A stretch of 64,000 nt of DNA from Candidatus Aegiribacteria sp. MLS_C (GCA_002030045.1 LQBI01000002.1:200676-264675), one strand, 5' to 3'; positions 34,597 to 44,608 are shown, numbered from the stretch's first letter. A program made the numbers and translations. Notes: generated from the sequence alone by a model not told the origin.

Positions 34597-35499
34597 ATGC
34601 ACAATGATGGATGGTCTCCGGCGTTCCTGGTCATCGGGGCCATGAAGGCCGCCTCCAGCTGGCTGCACGGCTGCCTCATTCGACATCCTGAACTGGCGGG
34701 TCCCATCGGCGAGAAGGAACTGCATTTCTTTGACGAGCCGGCGAACTACCGCAGGGGCCTGGAGTACTACAGGTCGCTGTTCCCCGATCTTCCCGGCAGG
34801 GGTATGGGGGAGTCCACCCCCGCCTACCTCCATGCACCGGATGTCCACAGCAGGGTCCACCGGGCTTTCCCTGACGTACGGATACTCGCCTCCCTGCGTG
34901 ATCCGGCGGACAGGGCCTTCTCCCACTACCGGTACTCACTCTTCGCCGCAGGCAGACTCTCGGTATTCCCCACCTTCGAGGATGCCCTGGACGGTACCGA
35001 CGAACTGCTGGACTTCGGCAGGTACGGGGCCCATATCTCCAGGTGGCTGACCCTCTTTTCCGGGGAAAGCATTCACCTGGTCCTGTACGAGGACATCAAG
35101 GAGGATCCCCTGGGTATCATGGAGGAAGCCTACCGTTTCCTCCGGTTGAAGGACACCGGTTTCAGGACGGACCATGCCACGGAGAAGTTCCACGTGACCG
35201 GCTCATGGAGACTGAAGGTCGCTAATCCGGGCCTTTACAGGCAGGCTCTGAAGGTGAGCATGGCCCTGCGTAAGCTCCCTCTTCTCGACCGGATGCTAAG
35301 GAGGACAGGCATGATACGCTCGATCAGGAACATGCTGAGGAAGGGTTCCGAGAGAGTGAGGGACTTGAATTTCCGGGAACCCGTATACCTGCCAGAGACC
35401 AGGGCGAGGATCATCGAGGAGATGAGGGAGGACATCGGAGTTCTTGAGGGGATCCTTCGAAGGGACCTGAGTTCATGGAAGACCGTGGAGAGGGTTTGA
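34597..35499 (+). CDS. PAPS-dependent sulfotransferase
   Basis: The 300-residue protein opens with FLVIGAMKAASSWLHGCLIRHP, the 5'-phosphosulfate loop of sulfotransferases (usually KxGTTxL; here KAASSWL). It carries EKELHFFDE and the 3'-phosphate motif LRDPADRAFSHYRYS. It probably sulfates a glycan or lipid using PAPS. ATG 34597 has GGGAGG 9 nt upstream; ATG 34564 is possible but lacks such a site. It faces away from the ABC exporter genes across a 170-nt gap, and lies near sugar-related genes. Confidence 0.85.
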   Translation: MHNDGWSPAFLVIGAMKAASSWLHGCLIRHPELAGPIGEKELHFFDEPANYRRGLEYYRSLFPDLPGRGMGESTPAYLHAPDVHSRVHRAFPDVRILASLRDPADRAFSHYRYSLFAAGRLSVFPTFEDALDGTDELLDFGRYGAHISRWLTLFSGESIHLVLYEDIKEDPLGIMEEAYRFLRLKDTGFRTDHATEKFHVTGSWRLKVANPGLYRQALKVSMALRKLPLLDRMLRRTGMIRSIRNMLRKGSERVRDLNFREPVYLPETRARIIEEMREDIGVLEGILRRDLSSWKTVERV

Positions 35500-35545
35500 C
35501 GCTGGCAGGGATTCGATAGTGCAAGGGGTCCTACCCCGGGATACC

Positions 35546-36097
35546 TCAGATTTCCAGTGGCTTCCAGTTCAGGGTCAGCGTTCCCCACATATGTTCCATG
35601 TCAGGAAAATGCATCGTGAAACGTACATCGATCAGGTCGGCGGGGTTCACACCAAGTGCCAGGCTGTACCCCAGTCCCTGCTTCTCCAGGTCCATCCTTT
35701 CGACACTCTCTCCCGTGAGGTTCTCAGTCCATTCCATGTACACGTAGTAGTAGCCGATACCGGCGGAGACGCTGAAAGCGGCCAGGTCCGCGACCAGGGC
35801 GGCGGTCCCGGCAACCAGGTCGCCGTCCAGGACATCGTATTCGGGGAAGCCCTGCGAGTCCTCGCCCGGCGGATGGCCCATGTCAAGCGCCAAACCGAAG
35901 CCAACTTCGGCCGAAAGGATGCTTCCGAAACGATGTTCGCCTGTTCCGCCGTAGTATATCCCCGGTCCCGGAGAAACCGGCGCACCATCGATGTCGCCGG
36001 GCAGGAGCACACCCAGACTGGGTCCGACCTTCAGTTCCACTCCGGCCGAAGCGGACATGATGAGGATAGGAATTAAGACAATCCCGTACTTTTTCAT
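35546..36097 (-). CDS. Small exported protein, probable outer-membrane barrel
   Basis: The 183-residue protein has a clear signal peptide (MKKYGIVLIPILIMSASAG) and then alternating strands with aromatic girdles (LKVGPSLGVLLPG, GSILSAEVGFGLALDMG, FSVSAGIGYYYVYMEW, YSLALGVNPADLIDVRFTMHF, MWGTLTLNWKPLEI). This is the pattern of an 8-stranded outer-membrane barrel. No family is recognised. It stands alone. Confidence 0.65.
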   Translation of the reverse strand: MKKYGIVLIPILIMSASAGVELKVGPSLGVLLPGDIDGAPVSPGPGIYYGGTGEHRFGSILSAEVGFGLALDMGHPPGEDSQGFPEYDVLDGDLVAGTAALVADLAAFSVSAGIGYYYVYMEWTENLTGESVERMDLEKQGLGYSLALGVNPADLIDVRFTMHFPDMEHMWGTLTLNWKPLEI

Positions 36098-36200
36098 GCC
36101 GGAAGAATAATCAAGATGAAATGCTCAGGAAACTCCATCTCCAGTTGATTCGGCTCCGGCTTTTTCATATCTTGAAAGGCATCCGGAAGGAGGGAATGCC

Positions 36201-37319
36201 ATGGCCGTAGAGGAAAGGCATTTGAAGGGAGCGCTGGGTGGCCTGGCCGCGCTGACGGTTCTGACCCTTTTGACGGTCTCCTGCGGCGACGGGTCGACTT
36301 CCCCGGAGACCGGCTACCAGGTCATACCCGCCGAATCTCCGCAGCCGGCGGGCGGAAGGCTGCTGGGCATCGGCATCACCGAGAGCGAGGAGGGTTTCGA
36401 GACGTCGTTCAACAGGGCCATGGAGGCCGGACTGCAGGTTACCGAGATACTCCTGCCCTGGGACTCCATCGAAGTGTCAGAGGGAGTGTACCAGGACCCC
36501 ATGGGCGGCGTGCTCCAGGCCATAGCATGGTTCGGCTTGTTCGACGTGGATGTCATGTTCAACATGGCCGTGCTGAACACCGTTCAGAACACGGTACCGG
36601 AGCACCTGTCGGGCTATGAGTGGGATTCGCCGGAGATGGTCACGGCCTTCAACAGCATGGTGGACTGGGTGATGTCCCGGGTACCCTCGAACGTCACCGT
36701 TCTCTGCATCAACATAGGCAACGAGGTGGACCTGTGCCTTCCCGACGGGGAATGGGACGCCTACTGCGGTTTCGTCGATGCCACCGCTGAACACATAAGA
36801 TCGAACTATCCCGCCGTGACCGTGGGAGTGAAGAACACCTTCACCAACGGGGTGATGGGTCCGGACCTCCAGCATGTTCAGCAGGTGAACCAGTATACTG
36901 ACGTGGTGATGCTCACCTACTATCCTCAGGATGCCTCTTTCCAGGTACTCGACCCCGGGGATGTGCACGCCCACATGGACCTCATCGAGGATGCGTTCCC
37001 GGGAAGGGAGATATGGCTGAACGAGGCCGGCTACCAGTCGGGTTCGGAGTACTGCGGGAGTTCGCTCACGAAGCAGGCCGAGTTCTACCACGAGTTCTTC
37101 ACCGCGTGGGACGGCCATTCGGACAGTATCAGGCTGGCTCTCTTCATATGGCTCCACGACATATCCGATGAACAGCTCCAGGAGTTCGAAGACTACTACG
37201 GGTTGTCCGACCCCGGCTTCCTGGAGTACCTGGCCACCCTTGGCCTTTGCTACCACGATGGCAGCACCAAGTACGCCTGGCTCCAGCTCCTGGAGGAGAC
37301 GGGGGCGCGGGGCTGGTGA
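36201..37319 (+). CDS. Lipoprotein with glycoside hydrolase-like TIM barrel
   Basis: The 372-residue protein has a lipoprotein signal (LTVLTLLTVSC). The rest reads like a clan GH-A barrel: EILLPWDSIEVSEGVYQDP, NIGNEVDLCLP with the Glu of an acid/base motif (NE), VTVGVKNTF, VVMLTYYP, and EIWLNEAGYQSG with a candidate nucleophile Glu. It may cut a polysaccharide at the cell surface. Alternatively it may be a non-catalytic relative, since I cannot place it in one GH family. GGAGGG precedes ATG 36201. Confidence 0.65.
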   Translation: MAVEERHLKGALGGLAALTVLTLLTVSCGDGSTSPETGYQVIPAESPQPAGGRLLGIGITESEEGFETSFNRAMEAGLQVTEILLPWDSIEVSEGVYQDPMGGVLQAIAWFGLFDVDVMFNMAVLNTVQNTVPEHLSGYEWDSPEMVTAFNSMVDWVMSRVPSNVTVLCINIGNEVDLCLPDGEWDAYCGFVDATAEHIRSNYPAVTVGVKNTFTNGVMGPDLQHVQQVNQYTDVVMLTYYPQDASFQVLDPGDVHAHMDLIEDAFPGREIWLNEAGYQSGSEYCGSSLTKQAEFYHEFFTAWDGHSDSIRLALFIWLHDISDEQLQEFEDYYGLSDPGFLEYLATLGLCYHDGSTKYAWLQLLEETGARGW

Positions 37320-37441
37320 AGGGACCGGTTGCAGGCTAAGGTCCGACTGACAAATTCCATCCCCTGGTTCGAGGACCTTCGCGGGGCCCCGTCCAGGAAC
37401 GGGAGTGGATCGCATCCATTCGCCACGGGCTGGACCGGGAT

Positions 37442-38939
37442 TCAGTCGATCCTGTCCAGCCACTGCTCCATGTCGAAATCCGCCGAGTTCCTGGAATAGA
37501 ACTCGAGTTTCTCGGGTGAGATCAGCAGGATGTCTGGCCCGATCTCCTCTATGTAACGGTCCAGGGTGCCGTTCCTTATGGCTTCGAAAGCCCTCTGGTT
37601 GACCACCCCGTCGAGATTCACGACGCTGTGCCGCGGAGGGCTGAAATACGAGAGGTAGCCGGCGTCGGTTGCTCCTATCACCAGCGGGTCCTCGGAACCG
37701 GTGCCCAGCTCCAAGGCCGATCCCATCAGGTCGTCCGACTGCTGTGGGTAGTAGAACCCGTTTCCCAGCGTATAGAGGTTAAGTGCCAGCGCAGCCAGGA
37801 GAACTGCCGACATGCCCGCGGTCCCGGGGCGGCGGTCCCTGACCAGGTTGAGAAGCAGGAGAAGGAGGATGAACGGGAACACGGACATGTGCCAGACGGC
37901 GGATGCGATCCTGACGAACGTGTAGAAAGCAAGCAGCAGAACGGCGGGCAGCCACACGAAGACGGGGAACGCCCACCTCCTCCTGTTCCTGAACGAAAGC
38001 CATGCTGCTGCGGCTGCTGCGGCGAAGACCAGGAAGTCGCACCACAGGGGCACTATGGTCTCGAAATCCCCGGTCCTGTGGACCAGCGGCGAAACGAAGA
38101 CCACCGCCAGCTTGTGGAACAGCCTTCCGGCATTGTAGAACCAGAACTTCGCCGACAGGGGAGAGACCATCGTGTGCCACCTGAAGTACGAGAGTGCGGT
38201 GCCGGACGACTGCACCGGCGACCCGAACCGTGTCCAGCACCAGATCAACCAGGGCGATGCCATCAGAAGGCTGACCAGTCCGGCGAGAAGGGTCCTGACG
38301 GCAGCCTTCACCGACCTTCGCCTCCAGAGGGACGAGGCCAAGGCCTGCGGCTATGAAGAACACCGAGTCCGTCCTGGTCAGGAAGAGGAGGCCGGAGACG
38401 ATGCCCAGGTGCACGTAGGGAACGATTCCGGGCCTGTGGTCATATGCGGTCCTGTGCAAACTGATGAAGAAGAGCACGAGACATAGGAGGAACAGCGGGG
38501 TCTCCAGGCCGCTGAGGTTCAGAAGGACCAGCCAAGGCAGGATCAGGTACAGGGCCATGCCCAGGTCCTGCAGTTCCTCCCGGAATCCGAGCCGCCGCAG
38601 GAAGCGCCTCAATAGAAGGGAAGCGGAGGCATTGATGACTGCGGATACCAGTAGCACCAGCAGTATGAGTCCCCCGAGGCCCGGTCGGAAGAGGACGTTC
38701 AGCCCTACGAGCAGCGCCATCCAGAGGGGATGGTACCCGTTGGTGGGCTCGCCGGCGCTCAGGACACTGCCGTTGCCTTCGGCGATGTTCCGGGAGATCT
38801 GGAGGTAGTAGAAGACATCGTCGGGCATCAGGCGCTGGATGTCCGGATAGAGGTTGAAGAAGAAATACAGGGCCACCGCCAGCTGGAAGACGGTCCCGGC
38901 CGCGAAGAAGAGCCTGCCCCTGCCGGTTCCCGGGATCAC
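37442..38939 (-). pseudogene. ArnT/GT39-like membrane glycosyltransferase split by a frameshift
   Basis: The N-terminal part (start 38939) has the DD motif of these enzymes, PDDVFYYLQISRNIAEGNGS, followed by PTNGYHPLW and several helices up to TDSVFFIAAGLGLV. Near 38340 the reading jumps by one base to a second frame that carries the remaining helices (LLAGLVSLLMASPWLIW onward) and the C-terminal VVNLDGVVN domain, ending at 37442. Joined, the halves make one protein of about 500 residues, a normal length. No other damage is visible, so this may be a sequencing indel, a programmed shift or recent loss. It would transfer sugar from a polyprenyl phosphate donor. Confidence 0.7.
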
Positions 38940-39261
38940 TCCGGCCCTCCCTGAAGGAAACCCGTTACTTTCATGCGTTCAATTTCCCCGGGCAGGCAGC
39001 CATGGCCATTCCAGATGCTCCGTCGGCATGAATTCATCAGTTACCGCCATCCTCTGACGCGCATCCGTGATTTGGGTTCTTGCCGGATCCGTCATCCCGG
39101 GACATTGCCCCGCGGTCGGCGGAGTATCGCCTGTCCGGTCCGGACTTGCCCGCCCAGTATAAGACAAAGGCGGTGAGCCGTAAAGAAAACCAGCCAGGTC
39201 CCGGACGCCCCGGGGACCAACATCCCGATCCCTCTCGGCCCTGCAGCTGGATCGACTCAGC
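38940..39261. other. Intergenic stretch with a possible diverged repeat copy
   Basis: No gene is supported here. At 39031-39045 the sequence AATTCATCAGTTACC matches the core of the 4.9-kb repeat with one base missing. No terminator or promoter is obvious. Confidence 0.35.
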
Positions 39262-40671
39262 TCAGCGCAGGATGGTCAGGCGGGCGATGTCCCGGTCCGT
39301 TCCGTCAAATGCAAGGACACTGTAGACTCCCGGGGGAAGGTCCGAGACATCCTCCTCGAACAGCGTGGACCAGCCTTCCCGGGACTCCGGAAGGCATTCT
39401 CTCACCAGCCGTCCGGCAACATCGAAGAAGTACAGTCCCACGGGCATGCCGGAAGCGGATGCCACCGTCAGGCTGATGCTCCGGTCCGCCGGGTTGGGAG
39501 ATACGCCGGTAATGGTGAGCGGCCCCGGGCTTTCCGGTCCCTGACCTCCCGTCCCGGTGGAGTCCCCGTACCACGCAAGCCTGAGCTGGCCTATGGTCTC
39601 CTCGTTGTAGACTATGAACGGATTCCCGTTGCCGTCCAGGGCGATGTCCGGCTGAGTCCCCACCACGCCCAGGGAGTCCAGTGTCATGGTGTTCCAGGAG
39701 GAGCCCGATCCCCAGGCATATCTGAGGTCGTCGTTCTGGGAATCGTGGTAGGCCACATGATTGACACCTGCGGCGTCCACGGCCAGGGCGCAGTAGTATC
39801 TGGCCTCATGGGCCGGATCGATCTGATCTGACTCCCATGTGGAACCGTTGTAGGTCTGTATCATGAGGTCGTTCAGCGACTGGTACACGATCCGTGGAAG
39901 ACCGCTGCCGTCCAGGGCTATGTCGGTGTCGTCGCCGTCGGAGTCTCCCAGGTTCGTTCCGGTCCATGATGATCCGGTGTAAGTCGTGTGGTAGAGCCTT
40001 ATGTAGGGATCCTGGTTCCCCTCCCAGCCGGTCCAGATGTTGTACTGCGCGAGATGGGGCACGCCGGAGGAACTGAGAGCAAGTGAAACAGCCGTGCACA
40101 GTGCCCCGTCGCCGAACCACCATACTATCTCGTTCTCCCAGTATGAACCGTTCTGGTAGATATGGTGGAGATCCTTTTCCGCCATGGCGTTCCCTTTGTA
40201 GTAGATGACGTGAGCGTTGCCGTAACTGTCCGTCTCGAGATCGTAGAGCTTTCCCCAGTCGGTGTCCGTAAGGAAATCCTCTATCTGCCAGCCGCCGCCT
40301 CCATCCGGGGTCGCAAGGCTCAGCGTGTACGGATGCGAACCGGTCTGGTAGACGATAAGCGGATCGTTCCCGTCAAGGGCGAGGAAGCAGTACTCGAAGT
40401 CATCGTAGGATTCAATGGTACTGTATCGCCAGCAGAAGCCGTCGAAGTTGGCGTACTCGACGCTCCTGATCTGGGTTGAGGCATCGGTCCGCATCCAGGC
40501 CACATGCGGATAGCCCTGTAGATCGATCCTGATGGTGGGGTCCGTCTGGAGTATCCCGGTGTCTATGGTGTCGATGTTCCAGCAGTCCCTGGAGCCGTTC
40601 ATGTACCATCCGGCTCCCTGTGAGAGCACCGGACCGGCCGTCAGAAGAATGATCGCTATCGTTCTCGCCAT
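39262..40671 (-). CDS. Exported beta-propeller-like protein with secretion tail
   Basis: The 469-residue protein has a signal peptide (MARTIAIILLTAGPVLSQG). Repeated blade-like segments alternate a question of value with an IALDGNGNPFIVYN-type motif: IDLQGYPHVAWM, ALDGNDPLIVYQTG, ALDGSGLPRIVYQS, AVDAAGVNHVAYHD, ALDGNGNPFIVYNE. The tail (GVSPNPADRSISL, FFDVAGRLVREC, LPPGVYSVLAFDG) is FlgD/type IX-like. It is probably a surface or secreted protein; its ligand is unknown. Confidence 0.75.
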   Translation of the reverse strand: MARTIAIILLTAGPVLSQGAGWYMNGSRDCWNIDTIDTGILQTDPTIRIDLQGYPHVAWMRTDASTQIRSVEYANFDGFCWRYSTIESYDDFEYCFLALDGNDPLIVYQTGSHPYTLSLATPDGGGGWQIEDFLTDTDWGKLYDLETDSYGNAHVIYYKGNAMAEKDLHHIYQNGSYWENEIVWWFGDGALCTAVSLALSSSGVPHLAQYNIWTGWEGNQDPYIRLYHTTYTGSSWTGTNLGDSDGDDTDIALDGSGLPRIVYQSLNDLMIQTYNGSTWESDQIDPAHEARYYCALAVDAAGVNHVAYHDSQNDDLRYAWGSGSSWNTMTLDSLGVVGTQPDIALDGNGNPFIVYNEETIGQLRLAWYGDSTGTGGQGPESPGPLTITGVSPNPADRSISLTVASASGMPVGLYFFDVAGRLVRECLPESREGWSTLFEEDVSDLPPGVYSVLAFDGTDRDIARLTILR

Positions 40672-41260
40672 TGTATCCCCCCAGTCACATTAAACGATGC
40701 TGCATTTCAAGATAACCTCACGGCAGGAATTCGGCAAGACACGGCGGGAACAGACAGATGACGGCTTCTTCCGGATTATCGGGTATAACACCTTCCATGG
40801 GGGGACCGTAAGGGAGAGATATTCGTCTCGGATAAGAGGTAGCAAACTAGCCTTCATACCCCCGACTCCATATCTTACATGCTTTTATCGACAACTTCAG
40901 GGAAGTTCGAAGGCACCTCTGCGGGCACATCTCCTGATCCTTCGATCGTTGCTGAAACAGCCTTGAAATCCCGGGAACAGCATCAGTAATGGCAGGGAAA
41001 CTTGCCGGGTGGCGGTGAAGCATCCCACCCCCAGATCGAGTCAAGATCAAGCACGAATATCCCTCCGGAGGCTGGTTAGGTGAGGGACCATGCCTATAGA
41101 CTCCGCCTCATTGATGCAGGCTGCTGCATCCTTCCGGCATAAGAGTTCCAACCAAGTAAGGATGACTGGCCGTCTGTCCGGGGGTTGGGACACCTTCATA
41201 TGCTGGATGCAAGTGCTATCCCGGAAGGATCCATACTAGCCCGCAAAACTCACCAGCATA
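40672..41260. other. Long intergenic stretch, nothing recognised
   Basis: About 590 bp lie between the propeller-like gene and the IS1380 promoter. Several frames are open for a short way but none has a ribosome-binding site, a family motif or the codon pattern of neighbouring genes. Part may belong to the left end of the IS element; I could not find its inverted repeat. Confidence 0.4.
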
Positions 41261-41289
41261 TTGAGAGAGGCCCTTCAAAGTAGTATAAT
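41261..41289 (+). promoter_or_regulatory. Promoter of the IS1380-type transposase
   Basis: TTGAGA (41261-41266) and a perfect TATAAT (41284-41289) are 17 nt apart, followed by AGGAGGG at 41321-41327 and ATG 41332. Confidence 0.6.
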
Positions 41290-41331
41290 AGTCTCTGTAA
41301 GAAGAACTTACCAACTACCAAGGAGGGCCCC

Positions 41332-41978
41332 ATGTCTAAACAGTCTGTTTCAAATAATACACAACTTTCATTCGAATTCCAAGGGCTGGATAAACGGAGA
41401 TTCGTTACTGATTTCGAAGGAGGCAACATTACCTCCGACGGAGGTGCCGTTCTCCTTCGTGAAGTTGACCAGAGGCTTGGTATATGTGAGAGACTTGCCG
41501 ACTGCTTCATGGATTACCGGGAAAAGCATCGCATTGATCATTCCATTGTTGAACTGCTTCGCCAGAGGATATTCGGGATAGCACTGGGCTACGAAGATCT
41601 GAACGATCACGATGAGTTACGTACTGATCCCGGCTATGCGGCGATAGTCGGGAAGTCTGACCCCACCGGTTCGGACCGTTCCAGGGATCGCGACCGCGGT
41701 TATGCGCTTGCTGGCAGCAGTACGTTGAACCGCTTCGAGTTGGGTTCGGAGGACGGGAGTGCTTCTAATCGCTACAGGAAGATCGTTGGGGAGTTCTCTG
41801 AGATCGAGGATCTCGTAACGGAACTGTCCCTTGAGCAGATGGCTCTTGAGGGAGCGCCACCGGTGCTCTTCATAGACGCGGATGCCACTGATGATCCTCT
41901 CCATGGGAGACAGGAGGGCCGCTTCTTCCATGGATACTACGATTCTTACTGTTACCTTCCCCTTTACATCTTCGCAGG
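41332..41978 (+). pseudogene. IS1380-family transposase, truncated after about 215 residues
   Basis: The N-terminal half of an IS1380-type DDE transposase is plain: FEFQGLDKRRFVTDFEGGNITSDGGAVLLREVDQRL, then FGIALGYEDLNDHDELRTDP, the pre-DDE SSTLNRFE and the first catalytic Asp in VLFIDADATDDPLHG. Homology stops at YCYLPLYIF. From about 41979 the same DNA is the antisense of an unrelated exported-protein gene, so the element was cut there. The 3' half and right end of the IS are gone. The intact promoter and ribosome-binding site suggest a fairly young loss. Confidence 0.85.
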
Positions 41979-42216
41979 AGGTCGAAGTGTCCCAACCGTA
42001 GCTGATATAGTAGTCACGAAGCTGGATCGCGCCAGTTCTGATATCCCAAATAACAGGCATGTATGTAAGAGTATCGAACTCCGTACTAGAAATATTGTCT
42101 AGGTAGATGAAGTTGTTGCCGTGTCTTTCATAGAAGTTCGTTGCATGAGACGGTAGAGTTACGAGGACAGCAAGGATAAAGATGTACTTGAAATACGCAG
42201 TTTTGTAAACAGTCAT
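41979..42216 (-). pseudogene. Exported protein, N-terminal fragment cut by the IS1380 remnant
   Basis: From ATG 42216 (GGGGGG upstream) the minus strand encodes a signal peptide (FKYIFILAVLVTLPSHA) and about 60 mature residues (FYERHGNNFIYLDNISSTEF, VIWDIRTGAIQLRDYYI). After about SYGWDTST the frame enters the reverse of the transposase, so the C-terminus is lost. The fragment is AT-rich like its right-hand neighbours. The family is unknown. Confidence 0.65.
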
Positions 42217-42318
42217 AATACCCCCCCTATTTAATTAAACTGTCGCTATTCAAGAATACCTCATTGCCAACCCTGCTGCAAGTGGTTAACTTCAATATAG
42301 AAATGGAGCGTTACTTGT

Positions 42319-43947
42319 ATGAGGCATTCTATTCCACATCTGGTAATGATAACAGCTCTAGTCACTGCAGATACCCTTAACGTCCCTTCGGAATACTCAA
42401 GTATATTCTCTGCAATTGGCGCGGCTCAGAACGGTGACACTGTTTTAGTTGCACCGGGTAATTACAATGGCGGCTTTGGCTTCCAGGGCAAGAACATTGT
42501 TGTGAGAAGTAGTCTGGGCATGTGGCACACCTATCTAGAGTCACCCTTTGCTGATTGGCACTGCGTGATGTTCACAGAGGGAGAGGACAGCACTGCAGTT
42601 CTTGAGGGTTTCAGCATCACCAACGGTAACTTCGATGGAGATGGTTCCTTCACAAAGGATCCTCCGGATCATGGCGGTGGGATATACATCACAAACTCTT
42701 CGCCAACAATCAGGGACTGTAGAATTATCAACTGTTTTGCCCGAAGCGGAGCGGGAATATACGTTTCAAATTCCAGCTCATTGATTGAGAATTGCACACT
42801 GAGCGGCAATCATGCTTACGATGGATCAGGTGGTGGCATGTCTGCTGGAGGTATTAGGATTACGGATAGCCCTTTCCGTGTTTATTCCTGTACTATCAAT
42901 GGCAATGAGAGTGATGTCAGCGGTGGTCTGTCTATTACACATCAAAATACCGAAATCATCAATAACACGATCGTTGAAAACATTGGAGGAACAGGACAGG
43001 GGGCAGGGGGAATCGGGATAAACAGTCCTAGCACTCTACTATATGGGAACTATATCGCATTCAATGACGGTGCAACTGGTGGAGGGGTAAGTATATCGGG
43101 TGGATCTCCTGTCCTGATGGGGAACGTTATCGTTGAGAATACTGCTGGCCATGGTGGAGGGATACATGAAACCTCAATCGGAACTGTAGTCCTTAACAAC
43201 AATACTATTGCTTTCAATAAAGCGAATACTACAGATGGTTGGGGTGGTGGTTTGTTATCATGGAAAGATTCAATCAACATTAGTAATTGTGTATTCTATG
43301 GGAATACAGGCGCTTATGGTTCTCAATTATGTGTTGCCGGGGGATGGATAATCACAATTACTGATATCAGCTACAGTAATGTTCAATATGGCCAGAATAT
43401 GATATATACTGATTCCTTCAGTGTTCTCAACTGGGGTTCCGGCAACATCGACACCGATCCCCTGTTCGAGACAGGACCTCTGTGTGATTATCACCTGTCA
43501 TTGAGCTCCCCTTGCATCGATGCGGGTAATCCTGCTTCCGAGTACAACGATCCAGAAGATCCCTTCAATCCGGGCAATGCCTTGTGGCCCGCGATGGGTA
43601 ATCTTCGGAATGACATGGGAGCCTTCGGAGGTGGAGGAGTCAACTACTGGTTGTCTTTGGAAGAGGAAGAAACATCATTCGAAGTGGGAACTTTGCCTTT
43701 GCATACTTTTCCCAATCCTTTCAAATCATCGTGTACAGTGTCCTATCAGTTGAGTGAACCTTCAAGGGTGAGTTTATCTGTTTTCGATATATCGGGAAGA
43801 CTGGTCAAGACTCTGGCTGATGAGTATGTTCTTTCAGGACAGCACACTGAGTGTTTTGATGCGTCTGATCTCTGTCCGGGAGTGTATCTGATAAGGATCG
43901 TTGCTGGTGGTGCCTCGGCTTCGCAGAGATGTGTGGTCGTGAGATAG
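42319..43947 (+). CDS. Secreted right-handed beta-helix protein with sorting tail
   Basis: The 542-residue protein has a short signal sequence, then SSIFSAIGAAQNGDTVLVAPGNY, the usual cap of parallel beta-helix proteins. Many NxxxxN-rich coils follow (GGGIYITNSSPTIRDCRI, GAGIYVSNSSSLIENC, GGLSITHQNTEIINNTIVE, GGGVSISGGSPVLMGNV, HGGGIHETSIGTVVLNNNT). The tail (FPNPFKSSCTVSYQL, VFDISGRLVKTL, LCPGVYLIRI) is type IX-like. It is probably a surface polysaccharide-binding or polysaccharide-cutting protein, though catalytic residues cannot be named. Its GC content is clearly lower than that of the flanking core genes, which suggests transfer. Confidence 0.85.
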   Translation: MRHSIPHLVMITALVTADTLNVPSEYSSIFSAIGAAQNGDTVLVAPGNYNGGFGFQGKNIVVRSSLGMWHTYLESPFADWHCVMFTEGEDSTAVLEGFSITNGNFDGDGSFTKDPPDHGGGIYITNSSPTIRDCRIINCFARSGAGIYVSNSSSLIENCTLSGNHAYDGSGGGMSAGGIRITDSPFRVYSCTINGNESDVSGGLSITHQNTEIINNTIVENIGGTGQGAGGIGINSPSTLLYGNYIAFNDGATGGGVSISGGSPVLMGNVIVENTAGHGGGIHETSIGTVVLNNNTIAFNKANTTDGWGGGLLSWKDSINISNCVFYGNTGAYGSQLCVAGGWIITITDISYSNVQYGQNMIYTDSFSVLNWGSGNIDTDPLFETGPLCDYHLSLSSPCIDAGNPASEYNDPEDPFNPGNALWPAMGNLRNDMGAFGGGGVNYWLSLEEEETSFEVGTLPLHTFPNPFKSSCTVSYQLSEPSRVSLSVFDISGRLVKTLADEYVLSGQHTECFDASDLCPGVYLIRIVAGGASASQRCVVVR

Positions 43948-43989
43948 GGCTTTTATAGTGTGACCAGCCCCCATGTTTCCCTCCACTTT

Positions 43990-44298
43990 CTAAGAAAGCT
44001 TCGGGACGGTTTCACGTGTGCATATTGCATGGTTCCATGCCCTTGGGTCAAGGGCACTCTTCGTCTCAGGAGCAGGAGGTCTGTACTCCAGTGAGCTATG
44101 CGGCCTGAAGCGGTTGTACTCCTGCCTCCACATCTCAACAAGCACCTTCGCCTCAGTCAGCGTATCGAAGATCTCGCAGTTCAGCAGCTCATCCCTGAGC
44201 TTGCCATTGAAGGATTCGATGTACCCGTTCTCCCGGGGTGATCCAGGTTCAATGAACAATGTCTTGACTCCAAGATCTCTAAGCCTGCCAGCGCATGG
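43990..44298 (-). pseudogene. IS3-family transposase (orfB) C-terminal remnant
   Basis: The minus frame shows the end of an integrase core: LRDLGVKTLFIEPGSPRENGYIESFNGKLRDELLN, with the catalytic Glu in ENGYIESF, then RQEYNRFRPHSSLEYRPPAPE. Upstream of about 44298 the homology stops abruptly and recombinase-like sequence appears on the other strand. Only about 100 of some 280 residues remain. Confidence 0.8.
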
Positions 44299-44327
44299 GT
44301 GCTTTCGAACTCTTCGAACTCGTGGGT

Positions 44328-44480
44328 AATCGCCGATCTGGAGGGCAAACAGAGGTTACAGCAGGCCCTGTTCCCGGAGGGTTTGAGGTACATTCCGGAG
44401 AAGGATTATTGGAACCCATGTAATGCAAAAGCCTTCAACGTTATGGAGACGCTGAAGGCCGATTCATCAAAGGTGGCTGG
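44328..44480 (+). pseudogene. Possible large serine recombinase C-terminal remnant
   Basis: About 50 codons (ADLEGKQRLQQALFPEGLRYIPEKDYWNP, then FNVMETLKADSSKVAG) resemble the last residues of large serine recombinases, where a FPEGL-type motif is common. The frame runs straight into the tRNA-Gln-derived repeat at 44474. If correct, it is the remains of the integrase of the island at this tRNA. The identification rests on a short match and is tentative. Confidence 0.35.
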
Positions 44481-44608
44481 CGGGCAGGGATTCCCTTCGA
44501 CAAGCTCAGGGTAAACTCACCATTTCGGTCTTCGACCGAAGGTTCTCATCCTTAAGCAAACCATATACAAAAACGACCCTCAAGGGGCCGTTTCAGTTTA
44601 TGGCTGGC
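44474..44608. repeat. Left copy of tRNA-Gln 3'-end/terminator direct repeat
   Basis: Positions 44474-44493 match the last bases of tRNA-Gln (TGGCTGGCGGGCAGGGATTC). 44512-44608 match 47108-47204 over 97 bp with only four differences that I count, including the terminator hairpin (44573-44591) and the tRNA CCA end. The copies bracket the ATPase and exported-protein genes, as attachment-site duplications do. Confidence 0.8.

Noticed and set aside
38973-39325. Small plus-strand frames between the glycosyltransferase and propeller-like genes
   Set aside because: They have no ribosome-binding site, no family match, and Pro/Arg-rich random-looking translations.
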